Source of the DNA: Chryseobacterium bernardetii | GTDB taxonomy: Bacteria; Bacteroidota; Bacteroidia; Flavobacteriales; Weeksellaceae | NCBI RefSeq assembly: GCF_003815975.1 | Contig: NZ_CP033932.1 | Coordinates: forward strand, 620,001 to 684,000 | Direction: 5' to 3' | Length of the DNA stretch: 64,000 nt | Shown here: positions 28,257 to 37,204 of the stretch, piece by piece | How positions within the stretch are numbered: the stretch's first letter is position 1 | Layout: each line of letters begins with the position of its first letter | Notes under the pieces: model-generated | Seen by the model: only the letters and a program-made list of their open reading frames with translations | What the model was told of the DNA's origin: nothing | Database searches by the model: none | Position numbers and translations under genes: made by a program

Positions 28257-28991
28257 TCAAGGTAATCTTGCAGCCAGACTCTCTGGTAAAAGCCTCAGGA
28301 TATGATAAATAATCTTCCATTTAAAATTAGGAACAATGGTAAAGGAATTTCCGGCATTCACAATAAATTTCGCAACATAATCCGGCTCCATCATTAAAGA
28401 TTCATTCAATTCCAGGCCTTCATTAATCTTTGTTCGGATATACCCAATCACTAAGGCATTAACTGTTATTTTTCTGGAAACAAGCTCCTGTCTTAATCCT
28501 GCCAGATATTGGGTGAAAGCTGCTTTGGTACTTCCATACACAAAATTACTTTTTCTGCCTCTAACTCCAGATAATGAAGAAAGCCCTATGATTCTTTCCA
28601 GATTTTTATTGCTTTCATCCATTGCTATAATGTTCAGAATAGAAACTCCGCCCATATAATTAACCTCCATCATTTGCTTAGCTCCCTTAAAATTCCTCAA
28701 AGCCGTTTGATTATCCACAAGAAAGCCTGCTGAATATACTGCTATATGGGGTTTTGCAGGAAGTTCATTATAAAATTGCTGATGAGAATCAAAATCTGCA
28801 GCATCAAAATACAACACAGTTACTTTATTCTGATTCAAATTTTCAGATGCAATAAAATATTCCAGTGATTTTGTATTTCGTGAAGCTGCGATTACAGAAA
28901 AGCCCTTTTCAAGGTATTGAATAATACATTGCTTTGCTACATCTGAATTAGCTCCTAAAATGAGAACGGTTTTGCTTGTGTTTTGATTCAT
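28257..28991 (-). CDS. SDR family NAD(P)-dependent oxidoreductase
   Basis: 244-residue short-chain dehydrogenase. The dinucleotide-binding start TVLILGANSDVAKQC, the NAAS/SLSG catalytic segment (GLSSLSGVRGRKSNFVYGSTKAAF with Ser, Tyr-x3-Lys) are clear. GANSD in place of the usual TGxxxGIG and the long variable C-terminus resemble reductases acting on polyprenyl-phosphate sugars or membrane substrates, but that is only a resemblance. A TATCTTTG -7 box at 29003-28996 lies five bases before the ATG, which suggests an almost leaderless mRNA. Confidence 0.85.
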   Translation of the reverse strand: MNQNTSKTVLILGANSDVAKQCIIQYLEKGFSVIAASRNTKSLEYFIASENLNQNKVTVLYFDAADFDSHQQFYNELPAKPHIAVYSAGFLVDNQTALRNFKGAKQMMEVNYMGGVSILNIIAMDESNKNLERIIGLSSLSGVRGRKSNFVYGSTKAAFTQYLAGLRQELVSRKITVNALVIGYIRTKINEGLELNESLMMEPDYVAKFIVNAGNSFTIVPNFKWKIIYHILRLLPESLAARLP

Positions 28992-28995
28992 ATGA

Positions 28996-29003
28996 CAAAG
29001 ATA
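28996..29003 (-). promoter_or_regulatory. -7 box (TATCTTTG) directly at the SDR start
   Basis: Perfect TAnnTTTG on the minus strand, five bases upstream of the ATG at 28991, so transcription would start at or next to the start codon. No clear -33 TTG. Confidence 0.4.
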
Positions 29004-29105
29004 AATTTATTAAATACGAATTTCACTAATGTTTTCACAAATGAGCACAAAAGTTCTGGCTATTACAGAATTTTGAGATGAAAAAATGATGAGATTCTAT
29101 CTATA

Positions 29106-29145
29106 AAAAGGCTGCGGCGGGTGAACTTCGTTCACCCGCCGCAGC
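29106..29145 (-). terminator. GC-rich hairpin terminator after yajC
   Basis: Perfect 16-bp inverted repeat (29111-29126 against 29130-29145) with a 3-base loop, about two thirds G+C, followed on the minus strand by CTTTTT. It begins 24 bases after the yajC stop. Unusually long and GC-rich for this window. Confidence 0.8.
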
Positions 29146-29169
29146 TAAATATTTTCAGACTGAATTAAA

Positions 29170-29535
29170 TTATTTCTTTTCTTCAGTTTCTGGCTCTTTC
29201 TTATCTGCTGGCTTGTCAGCAGTTTTTGCTTTATCCCCGAAACGGCTTTCTGTCATTTCTCTGGAAACAGCTGCTTTTTCAAACTTCAGCTTTCCTGATA
29301 ATGTTTCAATTACAAAACCATCATCCTGAACCTGAGCAATTCTTCCGTGAAGACCAGAAGTAAGGACTACTCTAGTACCTACTTTAAGGTTTTCCTGAAA
29401 GTTTTTTTCCTGCTTTTGTTTCTTCATCTGAGGCCTTATCATCAGGAAATAAAACCCTACAAACATCACACCCATCATAATCAGCATCATAGATGAAGAA
29501 CCTTGTGGCTGTGCCTGTAAAAATAATGTCAACAT
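29170..29535 (-). CDS. yajC: preprotein translocase subunit YajC
   Basis: Single-span inner-membrane protein of the SecDF-YajC complex, 121 residues. The N-terminal helix (~14-35, SSMMLIMMGVMFVGFYFLMIR) is followed by PQMKKQKQEKNFQENLKVGTRVVLTSGLHG, the family signature, and a Lys/Asp-rich tail. Third gene of nusB-DUF1573-yajC, a conserved order in Flavobacteriia. Confidence 0.93.
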   Translation of the reverse strand: MLTLFLQAQPQGSSSMMLIMMGVMFVGFYFLMIRPQMKKQKQEKNFQENLKVGTRVVLTSGLHGRIAQVQDDGFVIETLSGKLKFEKAAVSREMTESRFGDKAKTADKPADKKEPETEEKK

Positions 29536-29545
29536 ATTTTTAAAA

Positions 29546-30055
29546 TTATGGTTGAATGTCCGCAGTGAACGTTAATTTGATTGGAGACTTCTCTACGTTT
29601 GCAAAAACATCTGCATACTTCTGAACGTTTCCATCAAAGTTTGAAGAGTCAAAATGCAATGTAATTTTTCCTTTTTTACCAGGCATAATAGGCTCTTTTG
29701 TAAAATCAGGAGCTGTACATCCGCATCCAGGCTTTACTTCAGAAATAACCAATGGGTTTTTCCCTGTATTGGTAATTTCATATACGTGCTCTACTTTGTC
29801 TCCTTTTTTAATCTTTCCAAAATCGAAGTTGCTTTCAGATAAAGCAATTGAAGTAGATGGCTCGTTAGAAACCGGTGCTGCAGGAGCTTCTCCTGTTACA
29901 GATGCAGCGGCAGAGTCAGTTGTTGCAGGAGTTCCTACAGCAGCAGAGTCAGTAGCTACAGCTTCAGGGCTTTGAGTTTCTTTGTTTTCTTTTTTACATG
30001 AAACTAATCCAAAGCCTATAATTGACAAGGCGATAATTGATAACGTCTTTTTCAT
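29546..30055 (-). CDS. DUF1573 domain lipoprotein
   Basis: 169 residues with a lipoprotein signal (MKKTLSIIALSIIGFGLVSC), an Ala/Thr/Ser-rich linker (~25-75) and a C-terminal DUF1573 beta-sandwich (ESNFDFGKIKKGDKVEHVYEITN, PLVISEVKPGCGCTAP, GKKGKITLHFDS). The domain is an ASPM-SPD-2-Hydin-like fold. Function not established. It starts one base after the nusB stop and ends ten before yajC. Confidence 0.88.
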   Translation of the reverse strand: MKKTLSIIALSIIGFGLVSCKKENKETQSPEAVATDSAAVGTPATTDSAAASVTGEAPAAPVSNEPSTSIALSESNFDFGKIKKGDKVEHVYEITNTGKNPLVISEVKPGCGCTAPDFTKEPIMPGKKGKITLHFDSSNFDGNVQKYADVFANVEKSPIKLTFTADIQP

Positions 30056-30056
30056 T

Positions 30057-30962
30057 TTATATTCTATTTTGATCTTTACAATATTTATCTAAAATACCAT
30101 TAATGAAGATATTCGAACGGTCTGTAGCAAATACTTTCGCAATTTCAATATATTCATTAATAATAACTCTTGAAGGCGTGAAGGCGAAGTTATCAAGTTC
30201 AGCAATAGCAGTTGACAGGATCACTTTGTCCATCAGGGAAATTCTTTCAAGATCCCAGTTTTCCAATCTTTCTTCCAGCTTTTTCTCATTGTTTTCCCAG
30301 TTGTTCAGGGTATCTTTCAATAATTTAGCGGCGAAAGCCTTGTCATCTTCATCTTTAATCATCTTGATTAAAGTTCTGCTTTCTTCATCTTCTCTCAGGA
30401 ATCCGATTGTTTTCTGTACCATAGAATTGGCAATATGGATATCATCATACCATGAAAGTTCTTTATCTCCGAGATAATCGTGGAAATCATCATTTTCAGC
30501 AATATATCTTAAAAATAATTTCCCGATAAACTTCTGATCATCCTCAAAAGAATATCCTTCTTCTTTCATGAAATCCTGATAACGTTTTCCTGCAGTAATT
30601 CTTTGGAAAGTCTTTACCAATAAATCATCGTGCATGTCCCACTTCAGCTGCTTGTGCTGACCTGTGAAGAATAATCTTTCCGGATTTTCTTCCAGCTTAA
30701 GCAATACCTTGTTGTTGATGAATTTTTGGTTAGGATTAATATCAGCATCGGTTTTAAGAAATTTATTCTTCCCGATTTCAATTTGATGTTCAGCCAATTC
30801 TTTCAGGCCTACTAAAAAGTTAAGCTGGTAGATATAGAGATAATAGATTTTCTCTATTCCAGCAAACATGTTTTTCTCTAAAACATCAAATTTTACAGGA
30901 TTCTGATAGTATGAATACACTGCCTGTACTACTTTTTCACGGATTTGTCGTCTTCCTAACAT
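30057..30962 (-). CDS. nusB: transcription antitermination factor NusB
   Basis: All-helical RNA-binding factor of the rRNA antitermination complex. The 301 residues are about twice the E. coli length; an extra N-terminal part is usual in Bacteroidetes. The start RRQIREKVVQAVYSYYQNPV and the C-terminal core LMDKVILSTAIAELDNFAFTPSRVIINEYIEIAKVFA (two pieces of the NusB fold) are diagnostic. First gene of the operon with DUF1573 and yajC. A TATCTTTG -7 box (30992-30985) lies 22 bases upstream. Confidence 0.93.
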   Translation of the reverse strand: MLGRRQIREKVVQAVYSYYQNPVKFDVLEKNMFAGIEKIYYLYIYQLNFLVGLKELAEHQIEIGKNKFLKTDADINPNQKFINNKVLLKLEENPERLFFTGQHKQLKWDMHDDLLVKTFQRITAGKRYQDFMKEEGYSFEDDQKFIGKLFLRYIAENDDFHDYLGDKELSWYDDIHIANSMVQKTIGFLREDEESRTLIKMIKDEDDKAFAAKLLKDTLNNWENNEKKLEERLENWDLERISLMDKVILSTAIAELDNFAFTPSRVIINEYIEIAKVFATDRSNIFINGILDKYCKDQNRI

Positions 30963-30984
30963 TCAAAGAGCTTTTTAATGAGTG

Positions 30985-30992
30985 CAAAGATA
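30985..30992 (-). promoter_or_regulatory. -7 box (TATCTTTG) of the nusB operon
   Basis: TAnnTTTG on the minus strand, 22 bases before the nusB ATG. A TTG at proper spacing was not found. Confidence 0.45.
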
Positions 30993-31052
30993 CAAAATTT
31001 AAAATTGTTGGATTCGTAGTCTAATGACATTTTTGTAATTTTGTAAAACTAT

Positions 31053-32714
31053 ATGAAAGCGCTAAAAACCTTAAACCCCTATTTTTGGAAACACAAAATA
31101 CTTTTGTTTTGGGGGGTATTATTCATCATTGCCAGTAATTTTTTCAATATATATAAAGTTCAGTTTGTAGGAAAATCTGTAGATGAACTTACGAAAAGCG
31201 GAAACCTCGGATTTAATCAGCAGGTACTGATCTATGTTGGAATTATTGTAGGCTGTTCTCTTCTAACCGGATTCTTCACTTTTATGATGAGACAGACTAT
31301 CATTGTTGCGTCCAGAAGAATTGAATATGAATTGAAGAATAAAATTTACAGACATTATCAGGATCTATCTTTAACGGATTACAAGCAGACTACCATCGGA
31401 GATTTAATGAACAGGCTAAGTGAAGATGTAGTAGCTGTAAGAATGTATCTTGGGCCAGGGGTAATGTATGTAGCCAACCTTATTGTTCTTGTCCTGATTA
31501 CAGCCATTTATATGGTAAAAACGGATGCGTCCATGACTTTATGGACTTTACTCCCGCTTCCAATTTTATCTTTTGCCATATATAAAGTAAGCTCTATCAT
31601 CAATAAAAAGTCGAAAATCATGCAGAAAAGCCAGTCTGCTATTTCAACTTTTGTACAGGACAGTTTTTCAGGAATCCGTGTGGTGAAATTTTTCGCAAGA
31701 GAGAAGTACATTGAAAAAAATTACGGAATTAAAGTAACGGATTACCAGAATAAGGCTTTGGATCTTGCTAAGACAGAAGCTTATTTCTTTACCATTATCC
31801 TTTTTGTTATCGGGTTATTGAATGTTGCCATTATCTGGATAGGAGGAACTAAATACATTGCGGGAGAATTAAGTATTGGCAAAATTGCTGACTTTTTCAT
31901 GTATATCAATACATTGATTTTTCCATTCTCTATGGTGGGATGGGTAACTTCTGTGAATCAGAGAGCTGAAGCATCTATGCAGAGGATCAATGAATTTATG
32001 GATAAAAAGTCAGAAATCATCAACACCAACTTTGAAACCTATCCTATTAAAGGAGATATAGAATTCAGAAATGTATCTTATGTTTATCCGAATACAGGTA
32101 TTAAAGCACTGGATAATTTAAGTTTTAAAATTAAAGCGGGTGAATCTCTTGCTATTATGGGAAAAACCGGAAGTGGAAAATCTACTATAGCTTTACTTTT
32201 ATGCAGATTAATAGATCCTACCGAAGGAGAAATTCTGGTAGATGGTAAAAACCTGAAAGAGCATAATCTGGAGAACTACAGAAACTTCATTGGATATATT
32301 CCGCAGGAAAGTTATTTGTTCTCAGATTCTATAGAAAATAATATTGGATTTGCTATTGATCATCCATCACACGAAAAAGTAATAGAGTATGCCCAGATTG
32401 CAGATGTTCATAAAAATATTGTGGAATTTAAGGAGCAATATAAAACACTTGTTGGTGAACGCGGAGTAATGCTTTCGGGAGGACAAAAACAAAGAATTTG
32501 TATTGCAAGAGCCTTAATTAAGGATCCAAATATCATAATTTTCGATGATTCCCTGTCTGCTTTAGACACCGAAACAGAGCAGAATATTCTTGAAAATATT
32601 GACCGGAAAATCAGTAATGCGACATCCATAATTATCACACACAGAGAGTCTAGCGCTCAAAAAGCAGACCAGATTATCAACCTTACTGAAATTACCAATT
32701 CTGTAACCGCATAG
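31053..32714 (+). CDS. ABC-type exporter half, fused membrane and ATPase domains
   Basis: 553 residues: six membrane helices (~15-295) and a C-terminal ATPase (~325-550). Walker A is MGKTGSGKST, the signature LSGGQKQRICIARAL, and the switch His is in ITHRES. In the Walker B block IIIFDDSLSALD the usual catalytic Glu is an Asp, as in the degenerate half of heterodimeric exporters such as TM287 or BmrC. No partner half is adjacent, so it may act as a homodimer or pair with a distant subunit. Divergent from nusB; a TAATTTTG -7 box lies at 31036-31043, nine bases before the ATG. Confidence 0.9.
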   Translation: MKALKTLNPYFWKHKILLFWGVLFIIASNFFNIYKVQFVGKSVDELTKSGNLGFNQQVLIYVGIIVGCSLLTGFFTFMMRQTIIVASRRIEYELKNKIYRHYQDLSLTDYKQTTIGDLMNRLSEDVVAVRMYLGPGVMYVANLIVLVLITAIYMVKTDASMTLWTLLPLPILSFAIYKVSSIINKKSKIMQKSQSAISTFVQDSFSGIRVVKFFAREKYIEKNYGIKVTDYQNKALDLAKTEAYFFTIILFVIGLLNVAIIWIGGTKYIAGELSIGKIADFFMYINTLIFPFSMVGWVTSVNQRAEASMQRINEFMDKKSEIINTNFETYPIKGDIEFRNVSYVYPNTGIKALDNLSFKIKAGESLAIMGKTGSGKSTIALLLCRLIDPTEGEILVDGKNLKEHNLENYRNFIGYIPQESYLFSDSIENNIGFAIDHPSHEKVIEYAQIADVHKNIVEFKEQYKTLVGERGVMLSGGQKQRICIARALIKDPNIIIFDDSLSALDTETEQNILENIDRKISNATSIIITHRESSAQKADQIINLTEITNSVTA

Positions 32715-32755
32715 CTGTTTCATTCCTAATTGTTAAATAAATCATAAAAAAAATT

Positions 32756-32784
32756 TTGTGATTAAAAGAATTCTTTTATATTTG
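32756..32784 (+). promoter_or_regulatory. Bacteroidetes-type promoter of the DUF3276 gene
   Basis: TTG at 32756-32758 and TATATTTG at 32777-32784, spacer 18 bases. It lies 29 bases before the start codon at 32814. Confidence 0.7.
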
Positions 32785-32813
32785 TTCTTAACAAGATTAA
32801 AAAATATCTAACA

Positions 32814-33149
32814 ATGAGTGAATACAAGGAACGCCATGAAAATGAGATTTTCACGAAGGTGTTAAAAGCAGGGAGAAGAACTTATTTCTTTGATGTGCGC
32901 GAGACGAAAGCAGGAGATTATTATCTTACCATCACTGAGAGTAAGAAGAATTTCGGAGAGAATGGAGAAGCTACATTCGAGAAGCACAAAATTTACCTTT
33001 ACAAGGAAGATTTTAAGAGTTTTCAGGAGATGTTTAATGAGTCCACAGATTTCATCATTAACGAAAAGGGTGAGGATGTAATTTCAGAAAAACATGACAA
33101 AGACTTCAAAAGCAGATCCTATACAATAGATTCTGACGACGAAGTTTAA
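32814..33149 (+). CDS. DUF3276 (PUR-like) nucleic-acid-binding protein
   Basis: 111-residue protein with the PUR-type layout: basic start, FTKVLKAGRRTYFFDVRETKAGDYY (two beta-strands), LTITESKKNF, a helical segment KEDFKSFQEMFNESTDFI and an acidic tail (TIDSDDEV). PUR-family proteins of Bacteroidetes bind single-stranded DNA or RNA; that is family knowledge. Own promoter and own terminator. Confidence 0.87.
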   Translation: MSEYKERHENEIFTKVLKAGRRTYFFDVRETKAGDYYLTITESKKNFGENGEATFEKHKIYLYKEDFKSFQEMFNESTDFIINEKGEDVISEKHDKDFKSRSYTIDSDDEV

Positions 33150-33170
33150 AAAAAGAATATCTAAAAACAC

Positions 33171-33198
33171 AAGCATCTGAAAAAGATGCTTTTTTTTA
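33171..33198 (+). terminator. intrinsic terminator of the DUF3276 gene
   Basis: 8-bp stem AAGCATCT / AGATGCTT with a short loop and an eight-T run. Confidence 0.88.
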
Positions 33199-33437
33199 TG
33201 CCCTGAAATCAGGTATAGAGAGAATCCTATATTGGAAAAGATAACAATACGATTACTCATCATTTATTATTTTTACTCATTACTCATGAAATTAGAGTCA
33301 ATAAAAACGATTACTCTCTAGCAAATAATGCCATTTTTAACTGTCGGCGCGAAAAGTATGAGATAACAATTGGGAAAAGCTTCTGAAAAAAATAAGAAAA
33401 AACGATATTATTTCACCCTCGAAAAGATATAAAATAA

Positions 33438-33464
33438 AAAGTACACTTTCAAAAAGTGTACTTT
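33438..33464 (-). terminator. intrinsic terminator of tRNA-His
   Basis: Perfect 12-bp stem AAAGTACACTTT / AAAGTGTACTTT with a 3-base loop, immediately downstream of the tRNA on the minus strand and followed by five T. Confidence 0.88.
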
Positions 33465-33469
33465 CTTTG

Positions 33470-33544
<75 letters not shown>

Positions 33545-33579
33545 GTTTTCTGAGTGCAAATATAGGACAATTTTCTCAA

Positions 33580-34299
33580 CTACCAAACAATTCCATCAAA
33601 ATTTTTCAAAGAAATTAATCTTTCAGATGTAAAGCCCTCAGCGTAAGCAACTCCCGATAACCGTCCTAAATTCTGTGCACGGTAAGTTAAACTCTCAAAG
33701 AAGTCTTTTGTAGTAATTGGAGTCTCAGGTTCCGTAGAAGTTGGATCATAAAACTGAGTTTTATAAGCCATACAGGATGCAATTTTTTTATCCAGAAATT
33801 CTGAAATATCAATAACAAACTCCGGCTTGATATCTTTCCACTGCATATAATGAAAAATATGTTTGGGTCTCCACACTTCCTGGGCTTCTCCCTCCATAAC
33901 GGTTTCAATTTTTCTCAGTCCGGACAAAAAGCACGCATCCGACACTAATTTCGCTCCTTTCGCATGGTCTGGATGTCTGTCATCAATTGCATTCGCTAAG
34001 ACGATTTCTGGCCTGTATTTGCGAATCATTTTTACGATACGCATCTGGTATTCTTCAGAATTTACCAAAAAGCCATCTTTCATTCCAAGGTTCTCTCTTG
34101 CGGAAAGCCCAAGGATTTTTGCGGCATCTGCTGCTTCAGCTTTTCTTGTTTCATCTGTACCTCTTGTTCCCAGTTCTCCTCTGGTAAGATCTACAACAAC
34201 ACATGTTTTTCCTTCAGAAACCAATTTGGCAATCGTTCCGCCACATCCCAGCTCTACATCGTCTGGGTGTGCACCAAAAGCAAGTATATCTGTTTTCAT
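33580..34299 (-). CDS. bshB1: bacillithiol biosynthesis deacetylase
   Basis: Zn-dependent deacetylase that removes the acetyl group from GlcNAc-malate in bacillithiol synthesis. From MKTDILAFGAHPDDVELGCG the protein has 239 residues, with AHPDDVE and the later HPDHAKGA providing the metal ligands of the PIG-L/LmbE fold. RGELGTRGT and CMAYKTQFYDP are typical of BshB1. The start at 34299 is preferred; an earlier ATG at 34401 would overlap the upstream gene. No other bsh genes are in the window. Confidence 0.92.
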   Translation of the reverse strand: MKTDILAFGAHPDDVELGCGGTIAKLVSEGKTCVVVDLTRGELGTRGTDETRKAEAADAAKILGLSARENLGMKDGFLVNSEEYQMRIVKMIRKYRPEIVLANAIDDRHPDHAKGAKLVSDACFLSGLRKIETVMEGEAQEVWRPKHIFHYMQWKDIKPEFVIDISEFLDKKIASCMAYKTQFYDPTSTEPETPITTKDFFESLTYRAQNLGRLSGVAYAEGFTSERLISLKNFDGIVW

Positions 34300-34381
34300 A
34301 GTATCAAAGATAAGCTTTAAAATAAAAACTTCCCAAACATTACGAATGAGAAGTTTTAATATCTGTAATTTAAATTTTAAA

Positions 34382-36016
34382 TTATTTGTTGATCTCTGCA
34401 TTTAATTTTACAGCATCCTGATAAGTAGGATCTAACTGTAAAGATTTAGCAACATAATCTTTCGCTTTTGCTACATCAGAGTCTTTGCTCATATAAGCTA
34501 CTGCAAAATAAGCGTAAGCAAGAGTCTGCTTGTTCGCTTCCTGATCAGCAGGTTTTACAGTGCTGATGAATTTTTCGTAAGCTAACTTAGCTGCCTCATT
34601 GTTACCAGCCTGTTGATAAGAATACCCCTGGCTGTAATAAGCTGGCGCCCAATCAGGAAGAAGTGCTGACATTTTCTGCCATGTAAGGATTGCACCGTTC
34701 CAGTTCTTAGCGTCCTGATAAGCCGTAGCTAATTTGAATAAAGCATCAGAGTCCTGGCTGTTAGCAGCAACTTGCTTCTTCAATGCTTCGATAGTAGGGT
34801 TAGTAGGCCCTTTATCTGCTTCAGCCTGAGAAGCACCACCACCTCCAGCGATGTTTGCCAACTCTAAATCCCATTTCATTGTTTCGTCTTTTGCAGCTTT
34901 AGCAATAGCGATTTTCTGCTGAGATTCTGCTGTTAGAGCAGATTTTTTAGCAGCATCTTTTTCGTCTTTTGCTAATCCTGCAGCAATAAGTCCTTGTAGA
35001 CCTTGATCAGCAGGTAATACTCTTGACTTATCAGCCTGAGCAACGAACGTTTCCATATTCTGTTTTGCTTCAGCATAGTTTCTGTCCGCATACGCCTGAT
35101 AAGCTCTTAATTTGAACTTAATAGGGTCATCGATTTTATCAAAAATCTTATCCAGTACAGTTTTAGAGTTTGCATAATCTTCGTTAGTGAAGTATAATTT
35201 TGCAATTTCTAACTGAGTGTATGGGTCTTCATCAGCATATTTCGTATAGTTGATAAGGTCTTGTGTAGCCTTAGCATTTTGCTGATATCTGATATCATAT
35301 CCAGCCATTGCTTTGTAAGCTGGCGCATAAGTAGGATCTACGGCAATTGCTTTATCAATATTTTGTTTTGCTTGTTGCCATTGTTGAGCTGCCATCCATA
35401 AAGTCGCCATTCTTGTATAAACCGAAGCTTTATTTTTAGCTAATGGTAATGCTTTATCATAAGCAGACATCGCTTCACCTGGTGCTCTCTTCAATCTGTA
35501 AGCATCACCTAATGTATAATAGTAATGTGCAGGAACTCCTTTTTTCTCAGCTTTTTCAATTGCTTTAGTCAGGAATTGAATCGCAAGATCCGGAGAACTG
35601 TTTTTTTCAAATAAAGTTAAAGCTTCTGCTGCTCTGAATAATACTTCAGCATCTTTTTCTTTAGAATCAGTTACGATCTTCTGAATTTCAGCAACAGCAC
35701 TTTTATCGCCTTTTCCAAGTTTTACTGCAGCCAAACCAATTTTATTAACAAAACTTTTAGCATCTGCAGCCAATCCTTTATTAAAGTTTTCAGTAGCCTT
35801 TGCATAATCTGGCTCTCCTTGTTTTAAGAAAGTATTTCCTAAATAGAAGTAGTTTTCAGCTGTAGGCTCTTTAGCGATCATGTCAGTGAAGTTTGTTTTT
35901 GCCTGAGCAAATTTATCACTGTCTATACTGTTAATACCATCCTGCAATGTTTGTGCAGAGGCAAAACCGGTAAAAAATACCACGGCTGCTCCAAAAGCAA
36001 TCTTCTTTACATTCAT
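34382..36016 (-). CDS. secreted TPR repeat protein
   Basis: About 544 residues with a signal peptide (MNVKKIAFGAAVVFFTGFASA), then a succession of tetratricopeptide repeats over nearly the whole length, for example AENYFYLGNTFLKQGEPDYA, AYKAMAGYDIRYQQNAKATQ and WAPAYYSQGYSYQQAGNNEAA. A charged helical linker with GGGGAS (~385) separates two repeat arrays. TPR proteins scaffold other proteins; the partner is unknown. In-frame ATGs at 36022 and 36034 are alternatives. It follows the PstS-like lipoprotein gene, with the TonB operon upstream. Confidence 0.85.
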   Translation of the reverse strand: MNVKKIAFGAAVVFFTGFASAQTLQDGINSIDSDKFAQAKTNFTDMIAKEPTAENYFYLGNTFLKQGEPDYAKATENFNKGLAADAKSFVNKIGLAAVKLGKGDKSAVAEIQKIVTDSKEKDAEVLFRAAEALTLFEKNSSPDLAIQFLTKAIEKAEKKGVPAHYYYTLGDAYRLKRAPGEAMSAYDKALPLAKNKASVYTRMATLWMAAQQWQQAKQNIDKAIAVDPTYAPAYKAMAGYDIRYQQNAKATQDLINYTKYADEDPYTQLEIAKLYFTNEDYANSKTVLDKIFDKIDDPIKFKLRAYQAYADRNYAEAKQNMETFVAQADKSRVLPADQGLQGLIAAGLAKDEKDAAKKSALTAESQQKIAIAKAAKDETMKWDLELANIAGGGGASQAEADKGPTNPTIEALKKQVAANSQDSDALFKLATAYQDAKNWNGAILTWQKMSALLPDWAPAYYSQGYSYQQAGNNEAAKLAYEKFISTVKPADQEANKQTLAYAYFAVAYMSKDSDVAKAKDYVAKSLQLDPTYQDAVKLNAEINK

Positions 36017-36121
36017 ATTCATTATATCTTTCATTTTATATTTCTAATAATTGAGTTATATTCTACACAATTTTCAGACCAAAATATTTCTTTTAAGGGT
36101 AAATTGTGAATTTAATAATTT

Positions 36122-36994
36122 TTAACGCATCTGTACCTCTCTTTTGTACAGATTATAAGGCTGCAGACCTTCTTTCTGAACAATTTTCTGTCCTAAATGA
36201 GTACATGAAAATCTTATAAATCCGTTAGCAATATTGAAATTACCTTCATTTTCCAGGAAATAGAGAACTCTTGTAAACGGATACTCCATGGTACGGAGCC
36301 CTTCAACATCGGCATTATAGGATTTTCCTTTGTTAACTACCGGAAGAACTTTAACCATTTCTCTCAGTTTTTCAGAAGCTTTATCATAAGGACGGCTGAA
36401 AGTATTAAGGCCAATAACACCTATTTTATTAGGGTATTTTCCTAATTCTTCTATAATCTTCTGATTTCCGGGAATAATGGAGTATTTAAGGTCTTTAGGC
36501 TGTTTTTTTAATTTCTCAGCTACAAAGTTTAGATTGCTGGAGTTGGTTCCGTCGAAAATAAATTCTTTATTATCTGAAAGAAGTCCATTGCTGATTTCAT
36601 CCATGGAAATACTTTCCTTGGGAGAATCTTTTGGAACTACAAAAACTACGGCATCCGCAGCAAATTTGGCAGGAAGAAACTTAAGGTCTGTTCTTTCTTC
36701 GTACGTTTTTATTTCTTCAGGATTAAGGTTTCTAGACATTACAATTACCTTAGCATTGCCATGCAACAGATCCAGAAAGCCTAAATCTTCTTTTTTTGTC
36801 TCTACTTTAATACGCGTTTCAGGATAATTAATCATATAGCCATCTGCCAGTGCTTCTGTAACGCTTTGAAAAGATTCATCTGTAAAAATCGTAAGATCAC
36901 CCTTATTATAAGAAGGAGATTTCTCCTCTTTCTTGCAGTTTGTCATCATAATACTTATTACAAAGACAAGTGCAATTTTAAAACTATTCTTCAT
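36122..36994 (-). CDS. PstS-like substrate-binding lipoprotein
   Basis: 290 residues with a lipoprotein signal (MKNSFKIALVFVISIMMTNCKK). The mature protein has the PBP-type layout: DLTIFTDESFQSVTEALADGY, VIVMSRNLNPEE, FAADAVVFVVPKDS, GVIGLNTFSRPYD and EYPFTRVLYFLEN, as in phosphate-binding PstS. No ABC permease is nearby; similar lone proteins sit beside TonB genes in flavobacteria, so a sensing or scaffold role is possible. It overlaps the 65-residue membrane protein gene by 11 bases. Confidence 0.83.
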   Translation of the reverse strand: MKNSFKIALVFVISIMMTNCKKEEKSPSYNKGDLTIFTDESFQSVTEALADGYMINYPETRIKVETKKEDLGFLDLLHGNAKVIVMSRNLNPEEIKTYEERTDLKFLPAKFAADAVVFVVPKDSPKESISMDEISNGLLSDNKEFIFDGTNSSNLNFVAEKLKKQPKDLKYSIIPGNQKIIEELGKYPNKIGVIGLNTFSRPYDKASEKLREMVKVLPVVNKGKSYNADVEGLRTMEYPFTRVLYFLENEGNFNIANGFIRFSCTHLGQKIVQKEGLQPYNLYKREVQMR

Positions 36995-37181
36995 CTCTCG
37001 ATTTTTTGATTTTAGAAACAGCTCTATAGATTCTGAATATACCATAAATAATAAGCACTGCTCCCAATGCATAGGCAATGGCAGGCTCCAGAATAGTAAA
37101 GAAGAATTTATAGATAATAACTACAATTCCTAAAACGATATAAAACAATCCCGTAACCAGGGATAACCAATTGAACATCAT
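36984..37181 (-). CDS. small two-helix membrane protein
   Basis: 65 residues: MMFNWLSLVTGLFYIVLGIV, a short basic-aromatic turn (IYKFFFTILEP), a second helix (AIAYALGAVLIIYGIFRIYRA) and a charged end (VSKIKKSRDEE). The gene starts 24 bases past the TonB operon terminator and its stop overlaps the PstS-like gene by 11 bases, so the pair is coupled. I do not recognise the family; its position argues that it is a real gene. Confidence 0.75.
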   Translation of the reverse strand: MMFNWLSLVTGLFYIVLGIVVIIYKFFFTILEPAIAYALGAVLIIYGIFRIYRAVSKIKKSRDEE

Positions 37182-37204
37182 GTAACAAAAATACCAAAAA
37201 AAAT

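Larger units (their letters stand above)
33150..33469. other. interval between the DUF3276 gene and tRNA-His
   Basis: Apart from the two terminators (33171-33198 and 33438-33464) I see no gene or repeat here. The middle has short A/T-rich tracts such as repeated ACTCAT but no clear structure. Confidence 0.45.
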
